From Gammaproteobacteria bacterium (lineage in GTDB: Bacteria; Pseudomonadota; Gammaproteobacteria; Steroidobacterales; Steroidobacteraceae), in NCBI GenBank assembly GCA_027315105.1, contig DAHUYP010000076.1, forward strand, positions 1 through 64,000: a stretch of DNA of 64,000 nt, read 5' to 3'. Positions 18,126 to 26,784 of this stretch are shown in pieces. A program made the translations under genes and the position numbers. The stretch's first letter is position 1. Each line of letters opens with the position of its first letter. The notes beneath the pieces are model-generated. The model worked only from the letters and a program-made list of their open reading frames with translations, ran no database searches and was not told the DNA's origin.

Positions 18126-18213
18126 GCGGACGTGGCGAAACCGGTAGACGCAGCAGACTTAAAATCTGCTTCCTTAAAAGGGAGTGTGGGTTCGAGTCCC
18201 GCCGTCCGCACCA
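18126..18213 (+). tRNA. tRNA-Leu (TAA)
   Basis: 88-base class II tRNA with encoded CCA. Acceptor GCGGACG pairs with CGTCCGC; anticodon loop CTTAAAA between GCAGA and TCTGC gives TAA; the long variable arm TTCCTTAAAAGGGAGT is typical of leucine tRNA. Its last base is one base before the ccmA start codon. Confidence 0.97.
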
Positions 18214-18214
18214 A

Positions 18215-18832
18215 ATGAACGAACTGTCGGTCGAGAATCTGCATCTGTGGCGCGGCGAGCAGCACGTCCTGCGCGGCGTGGGCTTCGGGCTGCAGGGCGG
18301 CCAATGCCTGCAGATCACGGGTGCCAACGGGGCCGGCAAGACCACGCTGCTGCGCGCGCTGTGCGGGTTGGTGCCGCTCGAGGAGGGACGGATCCACTGG
18401 TGCGGTCGCGACGTCCGGCAGGATCCGGCGGCCTTCCATGCCGAGCTCGATTACCTCGGTCACGACAACGGTCTGAAGGGCGAACTCACGGCGACGGAGA
18501 ACCTGCGTTTCGCCGCATCGCTCAGGCGGCGCGTTCGCAGCGCCGAGATCGCGCAGGCGCTGGTGCGCGCCGGCGTCGCCGACGTGGGCGGGCAGCTGCT
18601 GCGGCGCCTGTCGGCCGGTCAGCGGCGGCGGGTGGCGCTGGCGCGGCTCATGCTGACCGGTGCGGCGCTGTGGGTGCTCGATGAGCCCGGATCCAACCTC
18701 GACGCGGGGGGGCAGCGGCTGCTTTGCGAGCTGATTGCCGCGCACCTGCATGCGGGGGGCGCGGCCGTCGTGGCCACGCACCAACTCCTGGAACTGCCGG
18801 CCGAGCAGCGGCGCTCGCTGACGCTGCAATGA
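18215..18832 (+). CDS. ccmA: Cytochrome c biogenesis ATP-binding export protein CcmA
   Basis: A 205-residue ABC ATPase. Walker A is TGANGAGKTT, the signature is RLSAGQRRRVALARL, and Walker B is LWVLDEP with the CcmA-typical PGSNLD. CcmA pairs with CcmB to release holo-CcmE from CcmC/D using ATP. First gene of ccmABCDEFGHI. The ATG starts two bases after the tRNA-Leu 3' end, leaving no room for a ribosome site outside the tRNA; translation may be leaderless after tRNA processing. No later start keeps the family N-terminus. Its stop overlaps ccmB. Confidence 0.95.
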   Translation: MNELSVENLHLWRGEQHVLRGVGFGLQGGQCLQITGANGAGKTTLLRALCGLVPLEEGRIHWCGRDVRQDPAAFHAELDYLGHDNGLKGELTATENLRFAASLRRRVRSAEIAQALVRAGVADVGGQLLRRLSAGQRRRVALARLMLTGAALWVLDEPGSNLDAGGQRLLCELIAAHLHAGGAAVVATHQLLELPAEQRRSLTLQ

Positions 18833-19518
18833 GCGCTCAGCGCGTCGGCTTTGCCGCCGCGGCCGCGGCATTGATCGTGCGCGATCTGCGACTGGCGCTG
18901 CGCCGCTCAGGCGACACGCTGCAGCCGCTCGGCTTCTTTCTGGTCGTAACCACTCTGTTTCCATTGGCCCTGGATCCGGAAATGTCGCTGCTGCGAGACA
19001 TCGCACCGGCTGCCCTCTGGGTCGGCGCGCTGTTATCCTCGCTGCTGGCGCTGGATCTGCTGTTTCGTGAAGACGCGCAGGACGGAACGCTCGAGCAGCT
19101 GGCGCTGTGCGGCCTGCCGTTCGCCGGGCTGCTATTGGCCAAGACGGTGGTGCATTGGCTGCTGACCGGGTTGCCGCTGGTACTGATCGCGCCGCTGGCG
19201 GCGATTGCGCTGGGTGCACCCTATGCGGCGATGCCAGGTATCCTGGCGGCCTTGCTGCTCGGGACGGTTGCCCTGAGCCTGATTGGCGCCGTGGGCGCCG
19301 GCTTGACCATGAGCCTCAAGCGCAATGGATCATTGCTGGCGCTGCTGGTACTGCCGCTCGCTGTGCCGGTGCTGATCTTCGGCGCGCGCGCGACCGCCCT
19401 GGCAATCGCCGGGGAGCCGCTCGCGGCGCCTCTGTACCTGCTCGCCGCCATGGCCGTGCTGGCGGCGACCCTGGCACCCTGGGCCCTGGCCGCAGCGGTG
19501 CGCATCGGCTTGGAGTAA
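18829..19518 (+). CDS. ccmB: Heme exporter protein CcmB
   Basis: A 229-residue integral membrane protein with six predicted helices. It starts at the ATGA overlap with ccmA. The stretch LFREDAQDGTLEQLAL is characteristic of CcmB. It forms the membrane part of the CcmAB transporter. The frame can be extended upstream antisense-free but only inside ccmA, so the overlap start is preferred. Confidence 0.94.
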   Translation: MSAQRVGFAAAAAALIVRDLRLALRRSGDTLQPLGFFLVVTTLFPLALDPEMSLLRDIAPAALWVGALLSSLLALDLLFREDAQDGTLEQLALCGLPFAGLLLAKTVVHWLLTGLPLVLIAPLAAIALGAPYAAMPGILAALLLGTVALSLIGAVGAGLTMSLKRNGSLLALLVLPLAVPVLIFGARATALAIAGEPLAAPLYLLAAMAVLAATLAPWALAAAVRIGLE

Positions 19519-19542
19519 CGGGCGGTACCGCCTGGAGTCACT

Positions 19543-20298
19543 GTGGCTTGGGTTTGGTTTCATCGTTTTGGCTCGCCGCCGCACTTCTATCGCCTGGCCG
19601 GTCGGCTGACGCCGTGGTTCGCCTGGCCGGCGGCGCTGCTGTGCCTGGCTGGCCTGATCGGCGGGCTCGGGATGGCGCCGGCCGATTATCAGCAGGGCGA
19701 CGGCTTTCGCATCGTCTACGTGCATGCGCCGGCCGCCTGGCTGTCGCTGATGGTCTACGTCGTCATGGCAGGTACCGCGGCCGTCGGGCTGGTCTGGCGC
19801 ATGAACGTCGCGTATGCGGTAGCTGCGAGCTGCGCTGCGATCGGCGCCTCGTTCACGGTGGTGGCGCTGGTGACCGGCATGCTCTGGGGACGGCCGATGT
19901 GGGGCACGTATTGGGAATGGGATCCGCGGCTGACCTCGGAACTTCTGCTGCTGTTCCTGTATCTGGGGTACATGGGATTGCGCAATTCGATCGATGACGT
20001 CGGGCGCGCGGACCGCGCCAGCGCGCTGCTGGCGATCGTCGGCGTGGTCAATGTGCCGATCATCCATTACTCGGTGATCTGGTGGAATTCCCTGCATCAG
20101 GCCCCGAGCGTGATGAAATTCGGCCGGCCGACCATGCCGGCCTCGATGTTCGTGCCGTTGCTGCTGATGCTCGCGGGATTCACCGCCTATTTCGTGGCGC
20201 TGCTGCTGACCCGGGCCCGCGGCGAGGTGCTGCGCCGCGAACGCAACGCGCACTGGATTGCCGAGGCCCTGGGGCAAGGCCCGGGCTGCAAGGTGTAG
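19543..20298 (+). CDS. ccmC: Heme exporter protein CcmC
   Basis: A 251-residue membrane protein from a GTG at 19543. The WWD heme-handling motif WGTYWEWDPRLTS is present around residue 123-135, flanked by conserved histidines in VYVHAPAAWL and IIHYSVIWW. CcmC loads heme onto the His of CcmE at the periplasmic face. It follows ccmB by 24 bases. Confidence 0.96.
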   Translation: MAWVWFHRFGSPPHFYRLAGRLTPWFAWPAALLCLAGLIGGLGMAPADYQQGDGFRIVYVHAPAAWLSLMVYVVMAGTAAVGLVWRMNVAYAVAASCAAIGASFTVVALVTGMLWGRPMWGTYWEWDPRLTSELLLLFLYLGYMGLRNSIDDVGRADRASALLAIVGVVNVPIIHYSVIWWNSLHQAPSVMKFGRPTMPASMFVPLLLMLAGFTAYFVALLLTRARGEVLRRERNAHWIAEALGQGPGCKV

Positions 20299-20301
20299 CG
20301 C

Positions 20302-20466
20302 ATGCTGAAGTTCCTGCAGATGGGAGGCTACGCGGTCTATCTGTGGCCCTCGTACGCGCTGACCGCGGCCGTCGTCGCGCTCAACATCTACTGGGCGCGC
20401 CGCAGTCTGCACGGCGCGCAGGCCGAAGCAAGGCGCCGGTTGGCGACGCTGAAGGCGGCCTCGTGA
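20302..20466 (+). CDS. ccmD: Heme exporter protein CcmD
   Basis: A 54-residue single-pass protein: MLKFLQMGGYAVYLWPSY leads into a transmembrane helix and a basic, Ala/Arg-rich C-terminus (QAEARRRLATLK). Size, topology, the GGYAVYLWPSY motif and position between ccmC and ccmE identify CcmD, which stabilises the CcmC-CcmE complex. It starts 3 bases after the ccmC stop and its stop overlaps the GTG of ccmE. Confidence 0.93.
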   Translation: MLKFLQMGGYAVYLWPSYALTAAVVALNIYWARRSLHGAQAEARRRLATLKAAS

Positions 20467-20900
20467 CGCCGCGGCGCCGGCGATTGCTGTGGGTGCTCGG
20501 CATCCTGGTCGGGGTGGCCGCAGCGGGCGGCCTGGCGCTGCGTGCGTTCCAGCAGAACGTGATGTTCTATTTCGATCCCAGCAAGATCGCGGCCGGCGAG
20601 GTCAAGCCGGGTCAGCGTTTTCGCCTGGGCGGCATGGTCGAGAAGGGCAGCGTGCAACGCATCCCCGGTACGCTCGAGGTGCGCTTCGTGGTCACCGATT
20701 TCAGGCACAGCGTCCCGGTGCGCTACTCAAACGTGCTGCCTGACCTGTTCCGCGAGGGTGCGGGCGTGGTCGCCCACGGCCGGCTGGATGCCAATGGCAC
20801 CTTCGTGGCCGACGAAGTGCTGGCCAAGCACGACGAGAAATACATGCCGCCGGAAGTCGCGCGCTCGCTCAACCAGGGCGCGTCGTCCCGGACGCAATGA
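20463..20900 (+). CDS. ccmE: Cytochrome c-type biogenesis heme chaperone CcmE
   Basis: A 145-residue protein anchored by an N-terminal helix (RRLLWVLGILVGVAAAG), followed by an OB-fold beta barrel (FRLGGMVEKGSV, VRFVVTDF) and the covalent heme-binding His in LAKHDEKYMPPEV. It carries heme from CcmC to the CcmF/H ligase. The GTG start at 20463 overlaps the ccmD stop (GTGA). Confidence 0.96.
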   Translation: MTPRRRRLLWVLGILVGVAAAGGLALRAFQQNVMFYFDPSKIAAGEVKPGQRFRLGGMVEKGSVQRIPGTLEVRFVVTDFRHSVPVRYSNVLPDLFREGAGVVAHGRLDANGTFVADEVLAKHDEKYMPPEVARSLNQGASSRTQ

Positions 20901-20913
20901 TGCGGGTGCCACG

Positions 20914-22911
20914 ATGGTGATCGAACTCGGCCATTACGCGCTCATCCTGGCGCTGCTGCTGGCGGCCGCGCAGGCGTTCTTCGGGCTCGCCGGGCCGGTG
21001 CTGCGGCGCGAGCGCTGGCTCGCAGCCGTGCCTTCGGCGGCCTGCGGCCAGTTCGTATTCACCGCGCTCGCCGTGGCCGTGCTGGTGCATGCATTCATCG
21101 TCAATGACTTCTCGGTGCGCTACGTGGCCGAGAACTCCAATTCCGCGCTGCCGCTGTTCTACCGTGTCACCGCCCTCTGGGGCGCGCACGAGGGCTCGAT
21201 GCTGCTGTGGATACTGGTGCTCGCGCTCTGGACCATGGCCGTGGTCGCGAGCATGCGACGGTTGCCGGTCGAGTTCGCGGCGCGTGCGCTCGGCGTGCTG
21301 GGTGTGATCAGCTTCGGCTTCCTGCTGTTCACGCTGGCTACCTCCAACCCTTTCGCGCGCCTGAATCCGGCCGCGCCCGACGGCAACGATCTCAACCCGG
21401 TGCTGCAGGATCCGGCGTTTGCGATCCATCCGCCGATTCTCTACATGGGCTACGTCGGCTTCAGCGTCGGCTTTGCATTCGCCTGCGCCGCGATGCTGGA
21501 GGGCCGCCGCGACCAGCTCTGGGCGCGCTGGATGCGTCCGTGGACGGTGATGGCCTGGGCGTTCCTGAGCTGCGGCATCGCACTCGGCAGCTGGTGGGCG
21601 TATTACGAGCTCGGCTGGGGCGGCTTCTGGTTCTGGGACCCGGTGGAGAACGCCTCGTTCATGCCGTGGCTGATCGGTACGGCGCTGATTCATTCGCTGG
21701 CGGTGACCGAGAAGCGCGGGCTGTTCAAGAGCTGGACGCTGCTGCTGGCGGTGACCGCGTTCTCACTGAGCCTGCTCGGCACTTTCCTGGTCCGCTCCGG
21801 CGTGCTGGTCTCGGTGCATTCGTTCGCCGCCGATCCGAGCCGCGGCATCTTCATTCTCGCCTTCCTGGTGGTGATGATCGGCGGAGCGCTGCTGCTGTAC
21901 GCCTGGCGCGCGCCGCGGATGAAATCGGCGGCTGGCTTCGATCTGATGTCGCGCGAGTCGTTCCTGCTGTTCAACAACATCCTGCTCACGATCGCCGCGG
22001 CGGTGGTATTCGGCGGCACCCTGGCGCCGCTGATCGCCGATACGCTGGGGCTGGGCACGCTGTCGGTCGGGCCGCCGTATTTCAATCCGAGCTTCCTGGT
22101 GCCGATGCTGCCGTTGCTGGCGCTGGTGCCTCTGGGCATGCACGCGCGCTGGAAGCGCGGCGGCCTGGGTGAAGCCGGGCGACCGCTGCTGATCGCGCTG
22201 GCAGTCGCCGCGGTGCTGGCGCTCGCACTGGCATTCGGCGTCTACGCGCATCCGCTCACGCTCACGCCGATCGGGGCCACCCTCGGTATCTGGATCATGT
22301 TCGCGGCGCTTATCGACCCGCTGAGTCGCTGGCGGCGACGCCTGCCGCTGCCCGCAGGCGTGCTCGGCATGTCGATCGCGCACCTGGGCCTGGGCGTGTT
22401 CGTGCTCGGGATCACGTTCGTGCAATCCAATACCATCGAGCGCGACATCGCGCTCAAGCCGGGCGAATCGGCGCAGATCGGCAGCTACACCTTCCGCTAT
22501 CTGGGCGGCGAGGATATCGAGGGCCCCAACTACGAAGGCTTTCGCGGTACGGTCGGCATCAGTCGCGGCGGCAGGGCGGTGACGGTGCTGCACCCCGAAA
22601 AGCGCCGCTATTGGGTGCAAGGCACGGTGCAAACCACGGCGGCCATCGCGCCGGGCCTCAACCGCGACCTGCTGGCCGCGCTCGGCGAGGATGTCGGCGC
22701 CGGCGCCTGGAGCCTGCGCTTCCAGTATCGGCCGTTGATCCGCCTGATCTGGCTCGGCGCGCTGATCATGGCGATCGGCGGCGTCACGGCCGTGCTCGGC
22801 TGGCGCCAGCGCGGCCTGGCGCCCAGCGACGCATCGACGGCGATCGCTCCCGGCGGGCCGCTTGGCGCGGCCACCGGCTCGCCGGCCGGGAGCCGGGGCG
22901 GCGTCTCGTGA
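20914..22911 (+). CDS. ccmF: Cytochrome c heme lyase subunit CcmF
   Basis: A 665-residue membrane protein with about fifteen helices. The tryptophan-rich WWD motif GWGGFWFWDPVENASFMPW lies about residue 230-250, and conserved regions include LWGAHEGSMLLW and IHPPILYMGYVG. CcmF accepts heme from CcmE and attaches it to apocytochromes with CcmH/I. The ATG at 20914 begins 13 bases after ccmE; its stop overlaps the GTG of ccmG. Confidence 0.97.
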   Translation: MVIELGHYALILALLLAAAQAFFGLAGPVLRRERWLAAVPSAACGQFVFTALAVAVLVHAFIVNDFSVRYVAENSNSALPLFYRVTALWGAHEGSMLLWILVLALWTMAVVASMRRLPVEFAARALGVLGVISFGFLLFTLATSNPFARLNPAAPDGNDLNPVLQDPAFAIHPPILYMGYVGFSVGFAFACAAMLEGRRDQLWARWMRPWTVMAWAFLSCGIALGSWWAYYELGWGGFWFWDPVENASFMPWLIGTALIHSLAVTEKRGLFKSWTLLLAVTAFSLSLLGTFLVRSGVLVSVHSFAADPSRGIFILAFLVVMIGGALLLYAWRAPRMKSAAGFDLMSRESFLLFNNILLTIAAAVVFGGTLAPLIADTLGLGTLSVGPPYFNPSFLVPMLPLLALVPLGMHARWKRGGLGEAGRPLLIALAVAAVLALALAFGVYAHPLTLTPIGATLGIWIMFAALIDPLSRWRRRLPLPAGVLGMSIAHLGLGVFVLGITFVQSNTIERDIALKPGESAQIGSYTFRYLGGEDIEGPNYEGFRGTVGISRGGRAVTVLHPEKRRYWVQGTVQTTAAIAPGLNRDLLAALGEDVGAGAWSLRFQYRPLIRLIWLGALIMAIGGVTAVLGWRQRGLAPSDASTAIAPGGPLGAATGSPAGSRGGVS

Positions 22912-23471
22912 ACCGGTTTCTGTTACCGCTGGCCGCCTTCGCGCTGCTGCTGGTGGTGCTCATCGTCGGTCTCAAGCACGCGCCGCAGAAGGACATCATT
23001 CCCTCGCCCCTGATCGGCAAGAGCGCGCCGCACTTCACGTTGCCGAATCTGCTCGATGAGGGGCACCCTGTCAGCGACGATGCGCTCAAGGGCCGCTGGT
23101 CGCTGGTGAACGTCTGGGGCACGTGGTGTGGCGAGTGCCGGGCCGAGCATGCGACCTTGCTGCAGATCAAGCAGGAAGCCCGCGTGCCGATCATCGGCAT
23201 CGACTGGAGGGACCAGGATGCGGACGCGAAGAACTGGCTGACACAGCTCGGCGACCCCTACGAGCGCGTCGGCACCGATCACGACGGGCGCGTCGCGATC
23301 GATTGGGGCGTGTACGGCGCGCCGGAGAGCTTCCTGATCGATCCGGCCGGCACCGTGGTCTACAAGCACGTGGGTGCCATGACGCCGCAGGTCTGGCAGC
23401 AGGAATTCCTGCCACGTGTCGGTGCCGCGCCGGCGCCCGCAGCGCCGGCGCCGGCGGGCTCCGGCGCATGA
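22908..23471 (+). CDS. ccmG: Thiol:disulfide interchange protein CcmG/DsbE
   Basis: A 187-residue thioredoxin-like protein anchored by an N-terminal helix (LLPLAAFALLLVVLIVGL). The active site is in VWGTWCGECRAEH; the CGEC dipeptide differs from the commoner CPTC/CVPC, though the flanking Trp and acidic Glu are conserved. The cis-Pro region is VYGAPESFLID. It keeps apocytochrome cysteines reduced. The C-terminus carries an Ala/Pro tail. Starts with a GTGA overlap. Confidence 0.95.
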   Translation: MNRFLLPLAAFALLLVVLIVGLKHAPQKDIIPSPLIGKSAPHFTLPNLLDEGHPVSDDALKGRWSLVNVWGTWCGECRAEHATLLQIKQEARVPIIGIDWRDQDADAKNWLTQLGDPYERVGTDHDGRVAIDWGVYGAPESFLIDPAGTVVYKHVGAMTPQVWQQEFLPRVGAAPAPAAPAPAGSGA

Positions 23472-23953
23472 GGCCGTCGCGATTCGCGCCGGCGCTGCTG
23501 CTCAGCGCCGGTCTGGCGGCCCTCGGTCTGACCGCGAGCTTCAGCGCCTCCGCGGTCGACAACACGCCGCCGCTGCCCGATCCGCAGCTGCAGCAGCGCT
23601 ACTTCGAGCTCACGCACGAGCTGCGTTGCATGCAATGCCAGAACGAGGCCCTGGCCGACTCGCCGGTCAGCCTGGCCGCGGATCTGCGGTTGCAGGTACG
23701 CGAGCTGCTGCTCGCCGGCCAGAGCGATGACCAGATCCGCGACCACATGGTGGCGCGCTACGGGGAATTCATCCTGTTCCGGCCGCGCATGAGCGCCCGC
23801 AATGCCTGGCTCTGGGGCGCGCCCCCGGTGCTGATGCTCATCGGCCTGGTGGTGGCCTGGCGCGTGGTGCGCACGCGCCGGCGCCTGGTCGGCGGCGACG
23901 ACGACGGCGGCGACGCCGACGACGCCGACGACGGTGGGTCGCCGGGACCATGA
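23468..23953 (+). CDS. ccmH: Cytochrome c-type biogenesis protein CcmH (CcmL)
   Basis: A 161-residue protein with signal peptide, the thiol motif LRCMQCQNEALADS, the helical YGEFILFRP segment, and a C-terminal membrane helix. This is the short CcmH (CcmL) form; the TPR part is separate as ccmI. It reduces apocytochrome c thiols. The tail is an unusual Asp/Gly low-complexity string. ATGA overlaps at both ends. Confidence 0.95.
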   Translation: MRPSRFAPALLLSAGLAALGLTASFSASAVDNTPPLPDPQLQQRYFELTHELRCMQCQNEALADSPVSLAADLRLQVRELLLAGQSDDQIRDHMVARYGEFILFRPRMSARNAWLWGAPPVLMLIGLVVAWRVVRTRRRLVGGDDDGGDADDADDGGSPGP

Positions 23954-24939
23954 TCGGATTCATCGTCGGGGCGCTGCTGCTGGCACTGCTGGCAGCGCTG
24001 TTCGTGGTCTGGCCGCTGTTGCGGCGCGGCCCGGGCGCGCCGCCGTCACGCCTCGCGGCGCTGCTCGCGGTGCTGGCGCTGATCGGCGCCAGCGTGCTCG
24101 CTTACAGTGTGCTCGGCAGCCGAAGCTGGCTGCGTGCCGAGGCGGGCCGCGGCGCCGGCGGCGACATCGCCGAGCTCGCGCGGCACCTGGAGATCGAGCC
24201 GCAGGACCAGTCCGGCTGGCTGGCGCTGGGCAGCGCCTACAGCGCCATCGGCCAATATACACTCGCGCTGCGAGCCTACGAGCGCGCCAACCGGCTGGCG
24301 AACGGCGGCAACGCGGCTGCGCTGGCGGGCATCGCCGAGGCGATGGTGATGTCCGGTGACAGCACGCAGATCGCGACCGCCTCGGAATTCATCGAGCGCG
24401 CGCTGCTGCTCGATCCCAAGCAGCCGAAGGCGCTGTTCTACGGCGCGGTCACGGCCTACGGTGCGGGCCGCCTCGAGGTGGCGCGCGCTCGCTTCGCGGC
24501 GATGCTGGCGCTGTCGCCGCCGCCGCCGCAGAACGTGCGCGTCCTGCTGCAGAAGCAGATCGAGGACATCGATGCCAAGCTGCACCCCAAAGTCGATGCC
24601 GCAACCGCCATTCGCCTGCATGTGACGCTGGCGGCGGCGTTGGCCGCCCAGGTGCCCGCCAACGCTTCGCTGTTCGTGTTCGTGCGTTCGCCCGACGGCG
24701 GTGCGCCGCTGGCGGTCAGGCGCGGCGCCGCGACCCTGCCGCAGGATGTCGAGCTGTCGGCGGCGGATTCGATGGTCGCGGGGCGCGGCCTGCAGCCCGG
24801 CCAGAAGGTGTCGGTGGTGGCGCGCATCTCGGCCTCCGGCAGCCCGCTGCCACAGAGCGGCGATCTCTACGGCCAGATCGAGTATGTGGCCGGGAAGAGC
24901 GGCGCGCGCTCGCTCGAGATTGATAAGCTGAGCCCCTGA
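23950..24939 (+). CDS. ccmI: Cytochrome c-type biogenesis protein CcmI (CycH)
   Basis: A 329-residue protein: two N-terminal membrane helices (residues ~3-20 and ~37-55), a TPR region (GWLALGSAYSAIGQYTLALRA and following repeats), then a periplasmic C-terminal domain with VFVFVRSPDGG-like strands and GPLA-type loops. CcmI holds apocytochrome c C-termini for the CcmF/H ligase. Last gene of the ccm operon. Confidence 0.92.
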   Translation: MIGFIVGALLLALLAALFVVWPLLRRGPGAPPSRLAALLAVLALIGASVLAYSVLGSRSWLRAEAGRGAGGDIAELARHLEIEPQDQSGWLALGSAYSAIGQYTLALRAYERANRLANGGNAAALAGIAEAMVMSGDSTQIATASEFIERALLLDPKQPKALFYGAVTAYGAGRLEVARARFAAMLALSPPPPQNVRVLLQKQIEDIDAKLHPKVDAATAIRLHVTLAAALAAQVPANASLFVFVRSPDGGAPLAVRRGAATLPQDVELSAADSMVAGRGLQPGQKVSVVARISASGSPLPQSGDLYGQIEYVAGKSGARSLEIDKLSP

Positions 24940-24967
24940 GAGCATCCACGAGAAGAGTCGGGAACGT

Positions 24968-25894
24968 ATGGACAGCGGAGCTCTGGAGCGGCGGCTGCGG
25001 GCCGGCGAGTTTGTCGTCACTGCCGAGATCACGCCGCCGCTGTCGGCGGATCCGCAGGCGCTGCTCGAGCAGGCGCTGCCGTTGCGCGATCTGGCCGATG
25101 CCCTGAACGTCACCGACGGCGCGAGCGCCCGGGCGCATCTCGATGTACTGACCGCCGCGGTGATCCTGGCGCGGGCCGGTATCGAGCCGGTGATGCAGGT
25201 GACCTGTCGCGACCGCAATCGCATCGCGCTGCAGAGCATGCTGGTCGGTGCGGCGGCGCAGGGCGTGCGCAACATTCTCGTGCTCCGCGGCGATGATCCG
25301 CGCGCCGGCGATCAGCCGGAGGCGAAACCGGTATTCGACCTCGATTCCAATACGCTGCTGGCCACGGCAAGCGCGATTCGCGATCGCGGCCAGCTGCCGC
25401 ATGGGCGCACCGTCGGCGGCAGGATCGAATTCTTTCTCGGCGCCGCGGACGCGCCGATCGATCCGCCGCCCGGATGGCAGCCCGAGGGCCTCAGTCGCAA
25501 GCTCGATGCCGGCGCGCAGTTCGTGCAGACGCAGTTCTGCATGGATGCGGCGGTGGTGCGGCGCTATATCGAGCGCCTGTCCGCCCACCACCTGACCGAG
25601 CGCCTCTATATCCTGATCGGTCTGGCGCCGCTGGCGTCGGCGCGTTCGGCGCGCTGGATCCTCAATCATCTGTACGGGTCCATTATCCCCAAGCCGTTGA
25701 TCGAACGCCTGGAGGCGGCAAGCGACCAGAAGCTCGAAGGACGGCGCATCTGCGTCGAGCTGATGCAACAGATGCAGCAGATTCCAGGCGTCGCCGGCGT
25801 GCACCTGATGGCGCCGCTGAACCACGGCGCCCTGGGCGCCGTGGTCGGCGAGTATCGCGCCCGCGCGGGCGACAGGCGGCGCGCGGCCGGATGA
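24968..25894 (+). CDS. metF: Methylenetetrahydrofolate reductase family protein
   Basis: A 308-residue TIM-barrel flavoprotein. The N-terminus FVVTAEITPP, the central VMQVTCRDRNR, the GVRNILVLRGDDP strand and C-terminal GVHLMAPLNH are MetF features. Family members reduce 5,10-methylene-THF to 5-methyl-THF. It is more divergent from E. coli MetF than usual and resembles the shorter versions that lack some FAD-domain insertions. Directly follows ccmI by 28 bases. Confidence 0.85.
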   Translation: MDSGALERRLRAGEFVVTAEITPPLSADPQALLEQALPLRDLADALNVTDGASARAHLDVLTAAVILARAGIEPVMQVTCRDRNRIALQSMLVGAAAQGVRNILVLRGDDPRAGDQPEAKPVFDLDSNTLLATASAIRDRGQLPHGRTVGGRIEFFLGAADAPIDPPPGWQPEGLSRKLDAGAQFVQTQFCMDAAVVRRYIERLSAHHLTERLYILIGLAPLASARSARWILNHLYGSIIPKPLIERLEAASDQKLEGRRICVELMQQMQQIPGVAGVHLMAPLNHGALGAVVGEYRARAGDRRRAAG

Positions 25895-25899
25895 GGCAG

Positions 25900-26349
25900 T
25901 CAGTTCAGGCACACCACCAGGCGCGCATGGTAGGTACGCCATTCGATCGGGATCACGATGGCGCGCGTGTTGAGCGGATATTCCATGACGGCGTTGCGTC
26001 CATGCACCACCGACGGCACCGAGATGCTGAACTGCCGGCCGAAATCGCGGCGCGCATTGCCCGAGAGCGTATTGGCGATCTCGCCGACCAGGTCGCAGAG
26101 GTTGTCGTGGCTCATGTCGGTCTCCTGCATGCGCATGAGCATCACGCACAGCATGCTCTTTGGAGCGGTGAAGAACACCACCCCGTCGCGCTTGCCGCTG
26201 ATCCTGATCATGCCGGTGTAGTCGGAGACCTCGGGGCTGCGGCCGAGCGCCAGGTAGGGCGTGCCGCACTCGGCGACCTGCTGCACCGTGGTGTCGAAAT
26301 AGTGCAGCACGCCGTTCACGAACACGCCGATTTCGGATTCAGGGCTCAC
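25900..26349 (-). CDS. CheX-like chemotaxis phosphatase domain protein
   Basis: A 149-residue cytosolic protein. The core VGEIANTLSGNARRDFG carries the E-xx-N pattern that CheC/CheX phosphatases use to dephosphorylate CheY, and GMIRISGKRDGVVFF matches the CheX beta sheet. It is the last gene of a minus-strand operon with a CheY-like regulator and a CheA-like kinase, so it probably resets that regulator (inference). Confidence 0.85.
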   Translation of the reverse strand: MSPESEIGVFVNGVLHYFDTTVQQVAECGTPYLALGRSPEVSDYTGMIRISGKRDGVVFFTAPKSMLCVMLMRMQETDMSHDNLCDLVGEIANTLSGNARRDFGRQFSISVPSVVHGRNAVMEYPLNTRAIVIPIEWRTYHARLVVCLN

Positions 26350-26366
26350 GGGCTGCGCTCGGGGTC

Positions 26367-26744
26367 CTAGTCTTCGATCAGCTTGCGCAGCGCATCGTTG
26401 AGCTGGCGGTCGGTGAACGGCTTGCAGAGAAAGCCGCTGGCGCCGCGCTCGATCGCATCGATGGCGGTGAGCTTGTCGGCCAGCGCCGAGATCACCAGGA
26501 TGCGCACCTCCGGGTCACGCTGTACCAGCGCCGCCACGCACTCGCTGCCGTCCATCTCCGGCATCGTCAAGTCCATGGTGACGATCGTCGGCCGCAGCTG
26601 CTGTTGCATCTCGAGAGCTTCGATGCCGTTGCGCGCCGCGCCGATGAATTCGACGTTGGGCAGATCCTGAACGCGTTCGATGCGCCGGCGAATCACATTC
26701 GAATCGTCCACGACCATGAGGCGATGTGCCAAGACCTGGTTCAT
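26367..26744 (-). CDS. Single-domain response regulator, CheY-like
   Basis: A 125-residue receiver: acidic pair in MVVDDSN, phosphoryl Asp in VTMDLTMPEMDG, Ser in LVISALAD, and Lys in GFLCKPF. No output domain. It lies 40 bases after the kinase gene and 17 bases before the CheX gene, consistent with phosphorylation by the one and dephosphorylation by the other. The ATG at 26744 avoids an implausible low-complexity extension. Confidence 0.93.
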   Translation of the reverse strand: MNQVLAHRLMVVDDSNVIRRRIERVQDLPNVEFIGAARNGIEALEMQQQLRPTIVTMDLTMPEMDGSECVAALVQRDPEVRILVISALADKLTAIDAIERGASGFLCKPFTDRQLNDALRKLIED

Positions 26745-26784
26745 GACTGGTTCCGGAGCCGCGGCGCCTGCGGTGTGCGGGCGC

